Assembly (NCBI RefSeq): GCF_025210165.1
Contig: NZ_JAOASI010000084.1
Location: forward strand, 1 to 64,000
Length of the DNA stretch: 64,000 bases
Origin: Tepidibacter sp.
GTDB taxonomy: Bacteria > Bacillota > Clostridia > Peptostreptococcales > Peptostreptococcaceae
Direction: 5' to 3'
In this document: piece after piece, positions 1-7,936 of the stretch
Layout: each line of letters starts with the position of its first letter
How positions within the stretch are numbered: position 1 is the stretch's first letter
Notes under the pieces: generated by a model
What the model was told of the DNA's origin: nothing
The model's input: the letters and a program-made list of their open reading frames with translations, nothing else
Databases searched by the model: none
Program-made: the position numbers and the translations under genes

Positions 1-1
1 G

Positions 2-292
2 CCAACTATAGGAGTAGCTAAATCGTATCTAAAGATAAAAGGAATAGATTTTAATATGCCTGAAAATGAAAAGGGTTCATATAGTGATATAGTAATAGAA
101 GAAGAGGTATATGGAAGAGCATTAAAAACTAGAAAAGATGTTAAACCGATATTTATTTCCTGTGGAAATCATATAGATTTAGAAACTAGTCATAGAATAG
201 TAATAAATTTAATAAATAACGAAAGTAGAATACCCATTCCTGTAAGATTAGCAGATCTAGAAACACATATACTTAGAAATGAATTGAAATAA
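2..292 (+). CDS. nfi: Endonuclease V, C-terminal part (5' truncated by window edge)
   Basis: The reading frame is open from base 2 and begins PTIGVAKSYL, so the gene starts outside the window. Endonuclease V cuts DNA one phosphodiester 3' of deaminated bases such as hypoxanthine, starting alternative excision repair. The visible 96 residues match the family's C-terminal part in order: GVAKS with the conserved Lys, an acidic strand, a KPIFISCGNHIDLETS segment equivalent to the PLFIATGHRVS strand of E. coli Nfi, and a closing RIPIPVRLADLETH helix. The catalytic Asp/Glu residues lie upstream and cannot be checked. No terminator follows; the next 400 bases are decayed sequence. The family call is secure. 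Confidence 0.85.
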   Translation, partial: PTIGVAKSYLKIKGIDFNMPENEKGSYSDIVIEEEVYGRALKTRKDVKPIFISCGNHIDLETSHRIVINLINNESRIPIPVRLADLETHILRNELK

Positions 293-415
293 TTAATATG
301 ATGATTAAAGGGCAGATTGAAGAAATCCAATGTGTCCTTTTGAGGATGAATTTATAAATTGTATTATGGTAGAGGAAGATTATAATAAATAGATATTATG
401 TACTTTAAAAATTGA

Positions 416-562
416 AAAGGAACATCCCTTGAAGGTAAAGTAATAGATACAAAAGCTGAACTCGTGAAACTTCACCTTAATATATATATAATGGTTACTG
501 CTGGAAGAGATTCATTCGTAGTTTCAGTATCAGGAGCTATATTTGGACTATTTGCTAAATAA
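416..562 (+). pseudogene. Decayed coding fragment upstream of the SUKH gene
   Basis: A 48-codon open stretch with no start codon or ribosome site reads KGTSLEGKVIDTKAELVKLH and ends in a hydrophobic SGAIFGLFAK. Just downstream (about 563-640) further protein-like scraps such as NELGKKGFNKVQKVAKELEL appear only if the frame is shifted. This is the signature of a broken gene. The KVIDTKAELVKLHLN stretch recalls spike or baseplate-like proteins of contractile or polymorphic-toxin systems, but that is a weak recollection. The whole 293-705 interval holds no intact gene. Confidence 0.45.
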
Positions 563-705
563 ATTCACAGAAATAGGAAATGAACTTGGAAAAAAGGTTT
601 TAATAAAGTTCAAAAAGTAGCTAAAGAGTTAGAACTATAATTAGAAAGAAAATTGAAGATTTATTAAATGAAAAACTATAATTTATAAGAGGAGATTTGA
701 TTAAT

Positions 706-1407
706 ATGGAACAGAAACTTGATTTTTTAAGAAGATATAATAATGGTAATGTTAGTATATTAACAATTGATGAAATTGATAATATTGATTGTGACTTAAT
801 ACCTAATATTTGGCGTAACCTTTTTAAAGAAAATGATATAAAAAGTAGAATTAATATTATTTTAGCGATTTGGAAAAATCATTCAGGAGTTGAATTGAGT
901 AATACAATATCCTATTTATGTGATAAACTAGAAAATATAGAGATGATTAAGATTAACAATAGATATTCTATTTTATATACAATTAAAAATTCAATTGGTA
1001 ATATATTATATTATGAAGGTAGGAATCCAAATGAAAAATTTAATAATGAAATACTAGAAGAATCATGGAAAGAGATACCTGATGGTATTAGAAATTTTTA
1101 TCAAAATGTTCACAATGGATTTTACTATTATTCTAGTGTATCAATGGGACTAGTACCTTTAGAGTCTGTAACATATTTAGATGATTACGAATGGGGTATT
1201 ATTGAAGAATTAAAAGAAGAAATTCAACTGGATTTAAAAACTACTTTTGGTTTTTTCAGTAATGGAATGGGTACTTATGTTGCTATTGATTATAAAAATT
1301 GTACTAATGATAATGCTACTTTATGGTCAGCAAAGAAAAAACCTACATATAATATTAATTTTTGGGATGTAGTAGATGAATGGATTGTTATTGGATTTGA
1401 AGTATAA
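706..1407 (+). CDS. SUKH (SMI1/KNR4) superfamily protein, probable orphan immunity protein
   Basis: A 233-residue protein with no signal peptide. The central segment IPDGIRNFYQNVHNGF, then GLVPLESV, matches the SMI1/KNR4 pattern (Leu/Ile-Pro before a helix, F..xNG, then a loop leading to a Leu-Pro strand). SUKH proteins are often cytosolic immunity proteins that neutralise cognate nuclease-type toxin domains. No intact toxin lies upstream; only decayed coding remnants flank it. I prefer ATG at 706, about 11 bases after GGAG (691-694), over the TTG at 697, which lies almost on the ribosome site. Its role as immunity protein is inferred from family and setting. Confidence 0.65.
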   Translation: MEQKLDFLRRYNNGNVSILTIDEIDNIDCDLIPNIWRNLFKENDIKSRINIILAIWKNHSGVELSNTISYLCDKLENIEMIKINNRYSILYTIKNSIGNILYYEGRNPNEKFNNEILEESWKEIPDGIRNFYQNVHNGFYYYSSVSMGLVPLESVTYLDDYEWGIIEELKEEIQLDLKTTFGFFSNGMGTYVAIDYKNCTNDNATLWSAKKKPTYNINFWDVVDEWIVIGFEV

Positions 1408-1412
1408 TTCTT

Positions 1413-1517
1413 ATTAAAACAGTTACAGCAGGACAAGTTGAAATCGACTATATGTTAGGTGGTGTAGGAGAGATAAATGCAGGTGCGTTTAAGCCTGGAG
1501 GATTTGTAAATAAATAA
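1413..1517 (+). pseudogene. C-terminal remnant of an unknown protein, just before an immunity-type gene
   Basis: Thirty-four codons without a start read IKTVTAGQVEIDYMLGGVGE and continue to AFKPGGFVNK and a TAA 15 bases before the next ATG. The frame overlaps the stop of the SUKH gene. Since a toxin gene normally ends just 5' of its immunity gene, this looks like the 3' end of a deleted toxin-type gene. I do not recognise the domain. Confidence 0.4.
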
Positions 1518-1532
1518 AAAGGAGATGTTAAA

Positions 1533-2000
1533 ATGATAATAAATGATGCAGTTTTTGGCGAACTTGAATATGATTATGGATGGACTAAAAATACTACTAT
1601 TGAATTTTGTAGAAAAAGCTATGATATAGCATTAATAGTAGATGGTGAAGAAGATGGTATATTTGATAAGGAACAGTATGAAGCATACAATTCATTAGTG
1701 AAAAATTGGGAGCAACTACAACAAAATTTATTGCAGAGCATTTTAGAGTATTATAAAAAAGAGAGACATGAATTGGGATATGACATTGAATTTAATGTAA
1801 ATTATCCTTTAATTGAAAAAATAGATAAACTACTTGAAATGATAAATTTAGTTGGAATAACTATTCCGTATGGAATTTGTTTTGAGGGTAGAGATATAGG
1901 AATAATCTTTGATTGTACATGGGATATAGAAAATGGACTAGGAATTCGCCTTATAGATGAAAATATAATTGAAGTAGGTTACCAGGATGTTGCAATTTAA
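1533..2000 (+). CDS. DUF2004/DUF6985-like protein, possible orphan immunity protein
   Basis: 155 residues, acidic, soluble, with AAGGAGATG ribosome site eight bases before ATG. It opens VFGELEYDYGWT and closes with a strongly patterned segment FEGRDIGIIFDCTWDIENG, GIRLIDENIIEVGYQDVA. That arrangement (F-G-x-L, Trp, YY in the middle, CTWD..NGLG near the end) is what I associate with the DUF2004/DUF6985 families, small proteins common beside polymorphic toxins. It has no TM segment or catalytic motif. Together with the SUKH gene it makes a small immunity-only island without an intact toxin. Family name is tentative; the gene itself is clear. Confidence 0.6.
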   Translation: MIINDAVFGELEYDYGWTKNTTIEFCRKSYDIALIVDGEEDGIFDKEQYEAYNSLVKNWEQLQQNLLQSILEYYKKERHELGYDIEFNVNYPLIEKIDKLLEMINLVGITIPYGICFEGRDIGIIFDCTWDIENGLGIRLIDENIIEVGYQDVAI

Positions 2001-2029
2001 ATAGGGGCATTTTTTTATTTTAAAAAGTA

Positions 2030-2058
2030 TTGACATATATATAAAAATATAGTATTAT
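2030..2058 (+). promoter_or_regulatory. Sigma-A promoter of tRNA-Gln
   Basis: TTGACA at 2030-2035, a 17-base spacer and TATTAT at 2053-2058 form a near-consensus housekeeping promoter. Expected start is around 2065, giving a short 5' leader before the tRNA at 2108. Confidence 0.8.
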
Positions 2059-2107
2059 GTATGTGTCGGAAGACAGTGTAAAAAATATTAAAAAAATTTC
2101 ATAATGA

Positions 2108-2183
2108 TGGGGATTCGCCAAGTCGGTAAGGCTCAGGATTTTGATTCCTGCATGCGTTGGTTCGAGTCCAGCATCCCCAGCCA
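2108..2183 (+). tRNA. trnQ: tRNA-Gln (anticodon UUG)
   Basis: Cloverleaf: acceptor arms TGGGGAT (2108-2114) and ATCCCCA (2173-2179), discriminator G, and an encoded CCA end (2181-2183). The anticodon stem CAGGA/TCCTG encloses TTTTGAT, placing TTG at positions 34-36, which reads CAA. The T arm carries GGTTCGAGTCC. It stands alone as a single-tRNA unit with its own promoter and terminator. Confidence 0.95.
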
Positions 2184-2186
2184 GTT

Positions 2187-2227
2187 AAAAAACCTCAAGA
2201 ATTTTATTCTTGAGGTTTTTTGTTTTT
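2187..2227 (+). terminator. Intrinsic terminator of tRNA-Gln
   Basis: Perfect stem AAAAACCTCAAGAA / TTCTTGAGGTTTTT with a short loop, continuing into TTTTTTGTTTTTT. Confidence 0.9.
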
Positions 2228-2304
2228 TCAATAATTTCTAATATATCTTTTTAAGGATTGGTTAAATTAATAAAAAGATATAAATAAAACAAGGAGGAAT
2301 TTTG

Positions 2305-2493
2305 ATGAATAATAATAAAAACCTTATAAGAACACGTCCAAAATCAAATTCAGAGCTTAGAAAGATGTATTCTGAACAGGGAAGTGACATTGGAATTGTA
2401 GATAGCAAAAAAATTGATCCAAACAATAAAAGACTTACAAAAAGATCAAAGCTTTCACATAAAAAATCAGGATCTTCTAACGAAAAAGCATAA
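2305..2493 (+). CDS. Small hydrophilic basic protein of unknown function
   Basis: 62 residues, beginning MNNNKNLIRTRPKSNSELRK, rich in Lys, Ser and Asn, without TM segments or Cys. The ATG at 2305 sits seven bases after AGGAGG (2292-2297); a TTG directly before it is in frame but too close to the ribosome site. It forms a monocistronic unit closed by a good terminator, so it is probably really expressed. I do not recognise a family; the composition resembles small disordered or nucleic-acid-associated clostridial proteins, but nothing specific supports a role. Confidence 0.65.
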   Translation: MNNNKNLIRTRPKSNSELRKMYSEQGSDIGIVDSKKIDPNNKRLTKRSKLSHKKSGSSNEKA

Positions 2494-2500
2494 AAAATAA

Positions 2501-2534
2501 AAATAGATCTTAATTTTAATTAAGATCTATTTTT
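2501..2534 (+). terminator. Intrinsic terminator
   Basis: AAATAGATCTTAA pairs with TTAAGATCTATTT and runs into TTTTT, closing the 62-residue gene upstream. Confidence 0.85.
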
Positions 2535-2597
2535 ATAACGAATAGCAAGTGATATTCATTCTCGAATTGTGGATAGATATGATTTTCGCTTAGAAGT
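2534..2597 (-). repeat. Palindromic intergenic repeat, family 1, copy 1 (diverged core)
   Basis: The segment starts TATAACGAATAGCAA, carries ATATTCATTCTCGAATTGTG and ends near ATTTTCGCTTAGAAGT. It is the reverse complement of the core of the repeats at 29303-29408 and 61484-61590 and aligns with them nearly base for base. The ends TATAACGAA and TTCG-TTA are inverted, so it can fold into a hairpin. It follows a terminator and lies before the nitroreductase gene. Confidence 0.7.
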
Positions 2598-2705
2598 TAT
2601 TAATAAAAGAAATACATAATTTTAAAATATATTATATAATTTTTTTGAAAATATGATATAATTTTCATGAACAAAATTATATGGATAATATTGGGAGGGT
2701 TGTTT

Positions 2706-3260
2706 ATGAATGATATTATAAAGAACATAAAAGAGAGAAGAAGTATTAGAAAGTTTAAAGAAGAACAAATAAAGGAAGAAGAGATACAGACTATAATAGA
2801 AGCTGGAATATATGCTCCAAGTGCACATAATCAACAGCCGTGGCATTTCACCGTAATCCAAAACAAAAACATAATATCTGAAATGAATGAAGAATCTAAA
2901 AAAGCAATGAAGAATCATAGTGATGAATGGATAGCTAAATTAGGAAATAATGAAAAATTTGACATACATTACAATGCTCCAACTGTAATATTGGTATCTG
3001 GCAAAAAAGATTGTTATAGCCCGATTGTAGATGTATCGGCTGCAATTCAAAATATGTTATTAGCTGCAGACAGTATAGGGGTTGGATCTTGTTGGGTAGG
3101 TCTTAGTAAATTTGGTTTAATAGAAGAAGACAAGGTTAAACAGTTTAATATTCCTGACGGATATGAACCATACTATACAGTAGCCTTAGGGTATAAAGCT
3201 TTAGATAAAAAACAAAATGCACCAAAAAGAAATGAAGATGTAGTTAATTATATAAAATAA
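2706..3260 (+). CDS. Nitroreductase family protein (FMN-dependent)
   Basis: 184 residues. The N-terminal RRSIRKF motif binds the FMN phosphate and APSAHNQQPWHFTV is the family's second FMN/dimer signature; later come APTVILVSG and a GVGSCWVG segment. These are flavoproteins that use NAD(P)H to reduce nitro compounds, quinones or flavins; the substrate cannot be read here. An in-frame ATG at 2667 exists, but GGGAGGG at 2693-2699 lies six bases before the ATG at 2706, which also places RRSIRKF at the usual distance from the N-terminus. Transcribed alone, with a terminator at 3333-3376. Confidence 0.85.
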   Translation: MNDIIKNIKERRSIRKFKEEQIKEEEIQTIIEAGIYAPSAHNQQPWHFTVIQNKNIISEMNEESKKAMKNHSDEWIAKLGNNEKFDIHYNAPTVILVSGKKDCYSPIVDVSAAIQNMLLAADSIGVGSCWVGLSKFGLIEEDKVKQFNIPDGYEPYYTVALGYKALDKKQNAPKRNEDVVNYIK

Positions 3261-3332
3261 GAAAATTGATAGTATAATTTTAAATTTGTATTTTATCAAA
3301 ATGAAAATAAATATTAGTATATTTTAACATTG

Positions 3333-3376
3333 AAAAGGCTATTGAGCTGTATATAACACAGTTTAATAGCTTTTTT
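3333..3376 (+). terminator. Intrinsic terminator after the nitroreductase gene
   Basis: GCTATT pairs with AATAGC and, inside it, CTGT with ACAG; the hairpin runs into TTTTTT. Confidence 0.7.
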
Positions 3377-3402
3377 GATGTGAAAATAAAAAACATGTTG
3401 CA

Positions 3403-3445
3403 TTATCAAATTGACAATGCTAGAATATAATTATCAATTTGATAA
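3403..3445 (+). promoter_or_regulatory. Promoter with two palindromic operator sites before the amino-acid ABC operon
   Basis: Two copies of a 15-base palindrome, TTATCAAATTGACAA (3403-3417, one mismatch) and TTATCAATTTGATAA (3431-3445, perfect), start 28 bases apart. A promoter fits between: TTATCA (3403-3408) as a weak -35, 17 bases, and TATAAT (3426-3431). Site 1 therefore covers the -35 and site 2 abuts the -10, the usual layout for repression. The same paired palindrome precedes cysK at 48039-48082. The regulator is unknown. Confidence 0.6.
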
Positions 3446-3472
3446 AAACACAAATTTTAAGGAGGATTCAAA

Positions 3473-4267
3473 ATGATATTTAACAAAAAAGGAATTATAC
3501 TAGCATTAACAATATTTATTTTATTAGTAGGAGTTATAGGATGCTCTTCAAAGAATGTAGATGAAACAGATAAGAATGTAATAAAAATAGGAACATCTGG
3601 AGGATATCACCCTTACACATTTAAAAATGACAAAGGAGAATTAGATGGTTTTGAAATAGATGTATGGAATGAAATTGGCAGTAGAATAGGATACGAAGTG
3701 GAATATGTAACATCTGAATTTAGTGGATTATTTGGAATGATTGATATTAAAAAAATTGACACAATAGCAAATCAAATAACTATAACAGATCAAAGAAAAG
3801 AAAAATACATATTCCCAACACCGTATGTATACAGTGGAGCACAATTAATAGTTAAAAAAGGAAATGAAGATGTTAAATCGTTAGAGAATTTAAAAGGTAA
3901 AAAAGTAGGTGTAAGTCTTGGATCGAATTATGAACAAATTATAAGAGAGTTTGATGTAAATAATGAAATTGAAGTAATTACTTATGAAGACTTTTTAGGA
4001 TCACTTCAAGATGTAGCGCTTGGAAGAATAGACGCTGTTTTAAATGATAAGTTAGCAGCTATGACTAATGTACAAAAATCAGGGCTGGATATTCAATTAG
4101 GTGGGAATCCTATAAGTAAAATAGAGAATGCATTCCCCTTTGTTGATAGTGAAGAAAATAGAGAATTAGTAGATAAAGTAAGTAAAGCGATTGAAGATAT
4201 GAGAAATGATGAAACCTTAGAAAAAATATCTAAAAAGTGGTTTGAAATAAACATTACTAAAGAATAG
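3473..4267 (+). CDS. ABC transporter substrate-binding lipoprotein, polar amino acid (family 3), probably cystine
   Basis: 264 residues. The N-terminus is a lipoprotein signal with lipobox VIGC (Cys24), anchoring the protein to the outer face of the membrane. The mature part has the SBP_bac_3 features: IKIGTSGGYHPYTF at the start, LDGFEIDVWNEI, an ITITDQRKEKYIFPTPY strand, LKGKKVGVSLGSNYEQ and the closing KISKKWFE. These capture an amino acid and deliver it to the permease-ATPase encoded next. Overall resemblance is to TcyA/TcyJ cystine binders. The operator shared with cysK makes a sulfur amino acid more likely, but the ligand is inferred. Confidence 0.85.
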   Translation: MIFNKKGIILALTIFILLVGVIGCSSKNVDETDKNVIKIGTSGGYHPYTFKNDKGELDGFEIDVWNEIGSRIGYEVEYVTSEFSGLFGMIDIKKIDTIANQITITDQRKEKYIFPTPYVYSGAQLIVKKGNEDVKSLENLKGKKVGVSLGSNYEQIIREFDVNNEIEVITYEDFLGSLQDVALGRIDAVLNDKLAAMTNVQKSGLDIQLGGNPISKIENAFPFVDSEENRELVDKVSKAIEDMRNDETLEKISKKWFEINITKE

Positions 4268-4282
4268 AAGATGGTGGATTAA

Positions 4283-4954
4283 ATGAGCATTAATTTTTCG
4301 GTAGAGTATTTTATAAGCAGATTTCCAGAATTTATTAAGTTTTTACCTATTACATTAAGTTTAGCATTAATATCAATAGTTATTGGATTAGTGCTAGGAA
4401 CTAGCATAGCTTTAATTAGAACGTATAAAATAAAAATATTATATCCTTTATCTAATATATATGTTTCATTTTTTAGAGGAACACCACTGCTTGTACAGTT
4501 ATTCATATTTTATTATGGACTTCCACAAGTTATTCCATCGTTAGGTGGAATAAATGCATACACAGCAGCTTTTATAACTTTGAGCGTTAATAGTGCAGCG
4601 TATATGTCTGAAATTATTAGAGCAGCTATTAATTCTGTAGATAAAGGACAGATGGAAGCTGCTTTATCAGTTGGGATGACACCGTTTCAAGGTATGACAA
4701 AGATAGTTTTCCCTCAAGCTTCAAGAATTGCTATACCATCTTTAGGAAATACTTTTATAAGCCTTATGAAAGAGACTTCATTAGCTTTTGTATTGGGAGT
4801 TTCCGAAATGCTTGCAGCGGCTAAGATGGGCTCAGCAGCAAGCTATAGATTCTTTGAAAATTATTTGGCAGTAGGAATAATGTATTGGCTAATTACAATT
4901 TTATTTACTTATATTATGGATAAATTAGAAAGAAATATCTCTAAGTCATATTAG
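4283..4954 (+). CDS. Amino-acid ABC transporter permease (HisM/TcyB family)
   Basis: 223 residues with about five membrane segments. It carries the family motifs [20 protein letters not shown] near residue 60 and an EAA loop in [21 protein letters not shown], which docks on the ATPase. Start ATG follows GGTGG by seven bases and lies 15 bases after the stop of the binding protein, so the two are cotranscribed. The single permease gene implies a homodimer in the membrane. Confidence 0.9.
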   Translation: MSINFSVEYFISRFPEFIKFLPITLSLALISIVIGLVLGTSIALIRTYKIKILYPLSNIYVSFFRGTPLLVQLFIFYYGLPQVIPSLGGINAYTAAFITLSVNSAAYMSEIIRAAINSVDKGQMEAALSVGMTPFQGMTKIVFPQASRIAIPSLGNTFISLMKETSLAFVLGVSEMLAAAKMGSAASYRFFENYLAVGIMYWLITILFTYIMDKLERNISKSY

Positions 4955-4964
4955 GAGTGAAAAA

Positions 4965-5702
4965 ATGATAAATATAAAAAAAATTCATAAAAAATTTGAT
5001 AATGTACATGTTTTAAAAGGTATAGATTTAAATGTTAAAAAAGGGGAAGTTGTAGTTATTATAGGACCTTCAGGATCAGGTAAATCAACATTTTTAAGAT
5101 GTATAAACTATTTAGAAAAACCAGATAGTGGAATAATAAATATTGATGATATATCTATAGATGCAGCTAATCCGTTTAAAAAAGACATAAATAGTTTAAG
5201 AAAATCAACTGCAATGGTTTTTCAAAATTATAATTTATTCAAAAACAAAACAGCACTTGAAAATGTTACTGAGTCTTTAATAGTAAATAAGAAAATGAGC
5301 AAAAAAGAAGCTAAATTTTTAGGAATAGATTTATTAACTAAAGTTGGACTTTCTGATAAAATAAATAATTATCCATCTACACTATCAGGAGGTCAAAAGC
5401 AAAGAGTAGGTATTGCTAGAGCTATGGCATTAAATCCTAAAGTTATATTATTTGATGAACCAACATCAGCGCTTGATCCTGAACTTGTGGGAGAAGTATT
5501 AAATGTTATTAGAACTTTAGCTCAAAAAGATATGACTATGATTATAGTTACTCATGAAATGGGATTTGCAAAAGAAGTTGCAAATAGAATTATCTTTATG
5601 GATGATGGAAGTGTAATAGAAGAAGGAAATCCTGATGAAATATTTAATAATCCAAAGAATCAAAGAACTAAAAGATTTTTAAAACAGATAATAAATAAGT
5701 AA
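4965..5702 (+). CDS. Amino-acid ABC transporter ATPase (GlnQ/TcyC family)
   Basis: 245 residues with a complete nucleotide-binding fold: Walker [10 protein letters not shown] (about residue 34), Q-loop VFQNYNLF, signature LSGGQKQR, Walker B VILFDEP, then SALDPE and the switch His in [10 protein letters not shown]. It starts ten bases after the permease stop. With the preceding two genes it forms a full importer of the polar amino-acid uptake family. No terminator follows directly; the 59-base gap to the Nudix gene contains a second AAAGGAGG (5712-5718) with no usable start codon behind it. Confidence 0.9.
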   Translation: MINIKKIHKKFDNVHVLKGIDLNVKKGEVVVIIGPSGSGKSTFLRCINYLEKPDSGIINIDDISIDAANPFKKDINSLRKSTAMVFQNYNLFKNKTALENVTESLIVNKKMSKKEAKFLGIDLLTKVGLSDKINNYPSTLSGGQKQRVGIARAMALNPKVILFDEPTSALDPELVGEVLNVIRTLAQKDMTMIIVTHEMGFAKEVANRIIFMDDGSVIEEGNPDEIFNNPKNQRTKRFLKQIINK

Positions 5703-5761
5703 GTACGATAAAAGGAGGATGTCTTATTCTAGAATAATAATAATTTGAAGGAGAAAATTGT

Positions 5762-6178
5762 ATGATAAAAGTAGATTTTTATGAAATTGGAAACATAGAA
5801 GATAAAAAGTTAGAATTTGCAGTTATAGTGGCAGAATTTAAAAATGAATATATATTTGTTAAACATAAAGATAGAGATACTTGGGAGTTACCAGGAGGGC
5901 ATAGAGAAGTAGATGAAAGCATAGATAAGGCGGGAGAAAGAGAACTATTTGAAGAAACAGGAGTGAGAACATATAGTATTGAAGGGGTGTATGATTATTC
6001 AGTAACAATAGATAGTAATACTAGGTTTGGAAGATTGTTTTATGCAAAAATAGAAAAGCTTGATGAATTACCAGAATTTGAAATAAAAGAAATAGGATTC
6101 TTTAAAGATATTCCAGATAATTTAACTTATGCTAAGATTCAACCAGAACTATATAAAAAAGTACTAAAATATTTTTAA
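5762..6178 (+). CDS. Nudix hydrolase
   Basis: 138 residues with an intact Nudix box: GGHREVDES near residue 48, then RELFEETGV, giving the GX5EX7REUXEEXGU pattern with all metal-binding Glu residues. Such enzymes hydrolyse nucleoside diphosphate derivatives; the substrate cannot be told from this sequence, although the short single-domain layout with YDYSVTIDSNTRFGRLFYA resembles small 8-oxo-dGTP/NDP-X hydrolases. It has its own ribosome site (AAGGAG) and is followed by a hairpin at 6187-6218. It could be the last gene of the amino-acid transporter transcript. Confidence 0.85.
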   Translation: MIKVDFYEIGNIEDKKLEFAVIVAEFKNEYIFVKHKDRDTWELPGGHREVDESIDKAGERELFEETGVRTYSIEGVYDYSVTIDSNTRFGRLFYAKIEKLDELPEFEIKEIGFFKDIPDNLTYAKIQPELYKKVLKYF

Positions 6179-6186
6179 ACCCCCAT

Positions 6187-6218
6187 GAAACTAGGTTTGA
6201 ATTTTAAAACCTAGTTTC
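6187..6218 (+). terminator. Hairpin after the Nudix gene
   Basis: GAAACTAGGTTT pairs with AAAACCTAGTTTC (one bulge). The tail TGTTTATT is only moderately U-rich, so termination may be partial. Confidence 0.65.
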
Positions 6219-6288
6219 TGTTTATTCAAAATATTTGTTATAATGAATAGAAAATTATAATTAGACTAACTGTTAAGGGGTGAAAAGT

Positions 6289-6747
6289 TTGTATTTTGCA
6301 TATTTAAATTCTCCAATGGGTTTATTAAAAATTGTAAGTGATGAGGATTCAATTTTAGAAGTTCTTCATGTTAATGAAGAGAAAAGTAATTCAGAGTATA
6401 TTCCTCAAATTTTAAAAGATGCTATAAATCAGTTTAATGAATATTTTAAAGGGGATAGAAAAAAATTTGATTTAAAAATAGATTTAAAAGGAACAGAGTT
6501 TCAAAAGAAGGTTTGGAATGAGCTTACTAATATAGAATATGGTCAAACAAGAAGCTATAAGGATATAGCTATTAAAATTGAGAATGAAAAAGCAGTAAGA
6601 GCAGTAGGAAGTGCAAATTCTAAAAATCCTATAAGTATAGTAGTACCATGCCATAGAGTTATAGGTTCGAATAAAAAGTTAACAGGGTATGCAGGTGGAC
6701 TTGACAGGAAAAAGTGGCTACTAGATCATGAAAATTTTCACAAATAA
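6289..6747 (+). CDS. ogt: Methylated-DNA--protein-cysteine S-methyltransferase
   Basis: 152 residues from the TTG at 6289. It has the active-site PCHRVIG with acceptor Cys121, the preceding AVGSANSKNPISIVV helix-loop and GQTRSYKDIA. The enzyme removes methyl groups from O6-methylguanine by irreversible self-alkylation. An upstream GTG at 6280 sits inside the ribosome site AAGGGGTG (6275-6282), so the TTG seven bases further on is the better start and gives the usual N-terminus before NSPMGLLKI. An Asn-rich DNA-binding wing and the closing LLDHE are present. Confidence 0.9.
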   Translation: MYFAYLNSPMGLLKIVSDEDSILEVLHVNEEKSNSEYIPQILKDAINQFNEYFKGDRKKFDLKIDLKGTEFQKKVWNELTNIEYGQTRSYKDIAIKIENEKAVRAVGSANSKNPISIVVPCHRVIGSNKKLTGYAGGLDRKKWLLDHENFHK

Positions 6748-6772
6748 AACAGTTGGATAATCCAACTGTTTA
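6747..6772. terminator. Bidirectional terminator between ogt and the EamA gene
   Basis: AACAGTTGGA (6748-6757) and TCCAACTGTT (6761-6770) form a perfect 10-bp stem with a TAA loop, with A/T runs on both sides; it overlaps the stop codon of the convergent gene. Confidence 0.75.
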
Positions 6773-7720
6773 CTCATTTCTAAAAGTTAACTCTTCACTC
6801 AAATTCTTAGGTATATCTTCAATTAATATATTGTCATCTTTAGTAGAGGGATGTTCGTCTTTATTTATCATATAAACAGAGAATAATAGTAGGAAACCAC
6901 CTATGATTTGATTAAAACTTATAACTTCATGAAGAATAGTAAAACTTGCCAAAACTCCCACTAATGGTATCAAGTTTAAATAAACAGCTGCATCTGATAC
7001 TCCAAGGTGAGACATAGCAAAAATATACAAAGTATAAGCTAGAGCAGAACACAATACTCCTAGAAATAAAAGGTGCATTATTATTGATATATCAAAGCTT
7101 TTAAAATCAATTTTTTCAAATAAAGAAAATGGTATTAAAAATATTACTCCGAAAATACTTTGATAATAAAGTATAGTCATTTGTGAATATTTTTTAAACA
7201 AAGGTTTTATAACCATACAGTATAATATCCATGAAACTACGGTTGCAAACATCATAAAATATCCTAGAAAACTTGATGAAGATGAATTTTGATTTACTCC
7301 AGTTAATATAAATACTCCTATAAATGATAGTAAAACATAGAATATTTTTTTTCTTGTAAGTTTAATTTTATATACTAACGATTCTGCTAAAAGAGAAAAT
7401 ATAGGTATGGCTCCAAGTATAATAGAGGCTTGAGATGCTGGTATTAGTTTTATTCCTGTATTTTGAAAATAATAATAAAAGGATATTCCTAAAAGTCCTG
7501 CTAACATCATTTTAGGAATATCTTGTTTTTCAATTTTAGAAAAATCTTTTTTTATAATTCTAAATAAAAATAAGGTCGTAATAGCTATACTAAATCTAAG
7601 TATGGCAAGTGATATAGGTGGAATAGCAATTACGGTTACTTTTATACTCAAAAAAGAAATTCCCCAAAGCAAAGAACATGTTATAGCGCTGAGTATTGCC
7701 ATTATCTTATTTTTTTCCAA
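6770..7720 (-). CDS. EamA (DMT superfamily) transporter
   Basis: About 316 residues with ten hydrophobic segments in two EamA repeats, each with the typical start (CSLLWGISFLSIKV in the first, VVSWILYCMVIKPL in the second) and Pro-Gly-rich helices. Family members export or import small metabolites such as amino acids, drugs or sugars; no specificity can be inferred. The minus-strand ribosome site AAAGGAGTG overlaps a GTG at 7729, so the TTG at 7720, eight bases downstream of the site, is the more likely start. Transcribed alone and convergent with ogt. Confidence 0.8.
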   Translation of the reverse strand: MEKNKIMAILSAITCSLLWGISFLSIKVTVIAIPPISLAILRFSIAITTLFLFRIIKKDFSKIEKQDIPKMMLAGLLGISFYYYFQNTGIKLIPASQASIILGAIPIFSLLAESLVYKIKLTRKKIFYVLLSFIGVFILTGVNQNSSSSSFLGYFMMFATVVSWILYCMVIKPLFKKYSQMTILYYQSIFGVIFLIPFSLFEKIDFKSFDISIIMHLLFLGVLCSALAYTLYIFAMSHLGVSDAAVYLNLIPLVGVLASFTILHEVISFNQIIGGFLLLFSVYMINKDEHPSTKDDNILIEDIPKNLSEELTFRNE

Positions 7721-7936
7721 CTTACTCACTCCTTTAGATAAAAATTTATCAATTATATTATACTATTAATTTACAACAAATGGAACGTAAAAATAGTTAT
7801 TTCAAAAGGATAGAACAAAATAAGATGATGGAAACTAAAGAAATAGTTAATATGATAAAAAGATAGTGCTTATTCAAGGATATAATATAATGTGATAAAA
7901 TACATATAAGCATAAGTCGAGATTTGGAGTGATTAT

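Noticed and set aside
3411..3431. TTGACA (3411-3416) with TATAAT (3426-3431) as a standard promoter
   Set aside because: The spacer would be only nine bases. The TATAAT pairs better with TTATCA at 3403-3408 at 17 bases.
5703..5761. AAAGGAGG at 5712-5718 as the ribosome site of a hidden gene
   Set aside because: The only ATG overlaps the site itself and gives eight codons before a stop; no start codon stands at suitable distance.
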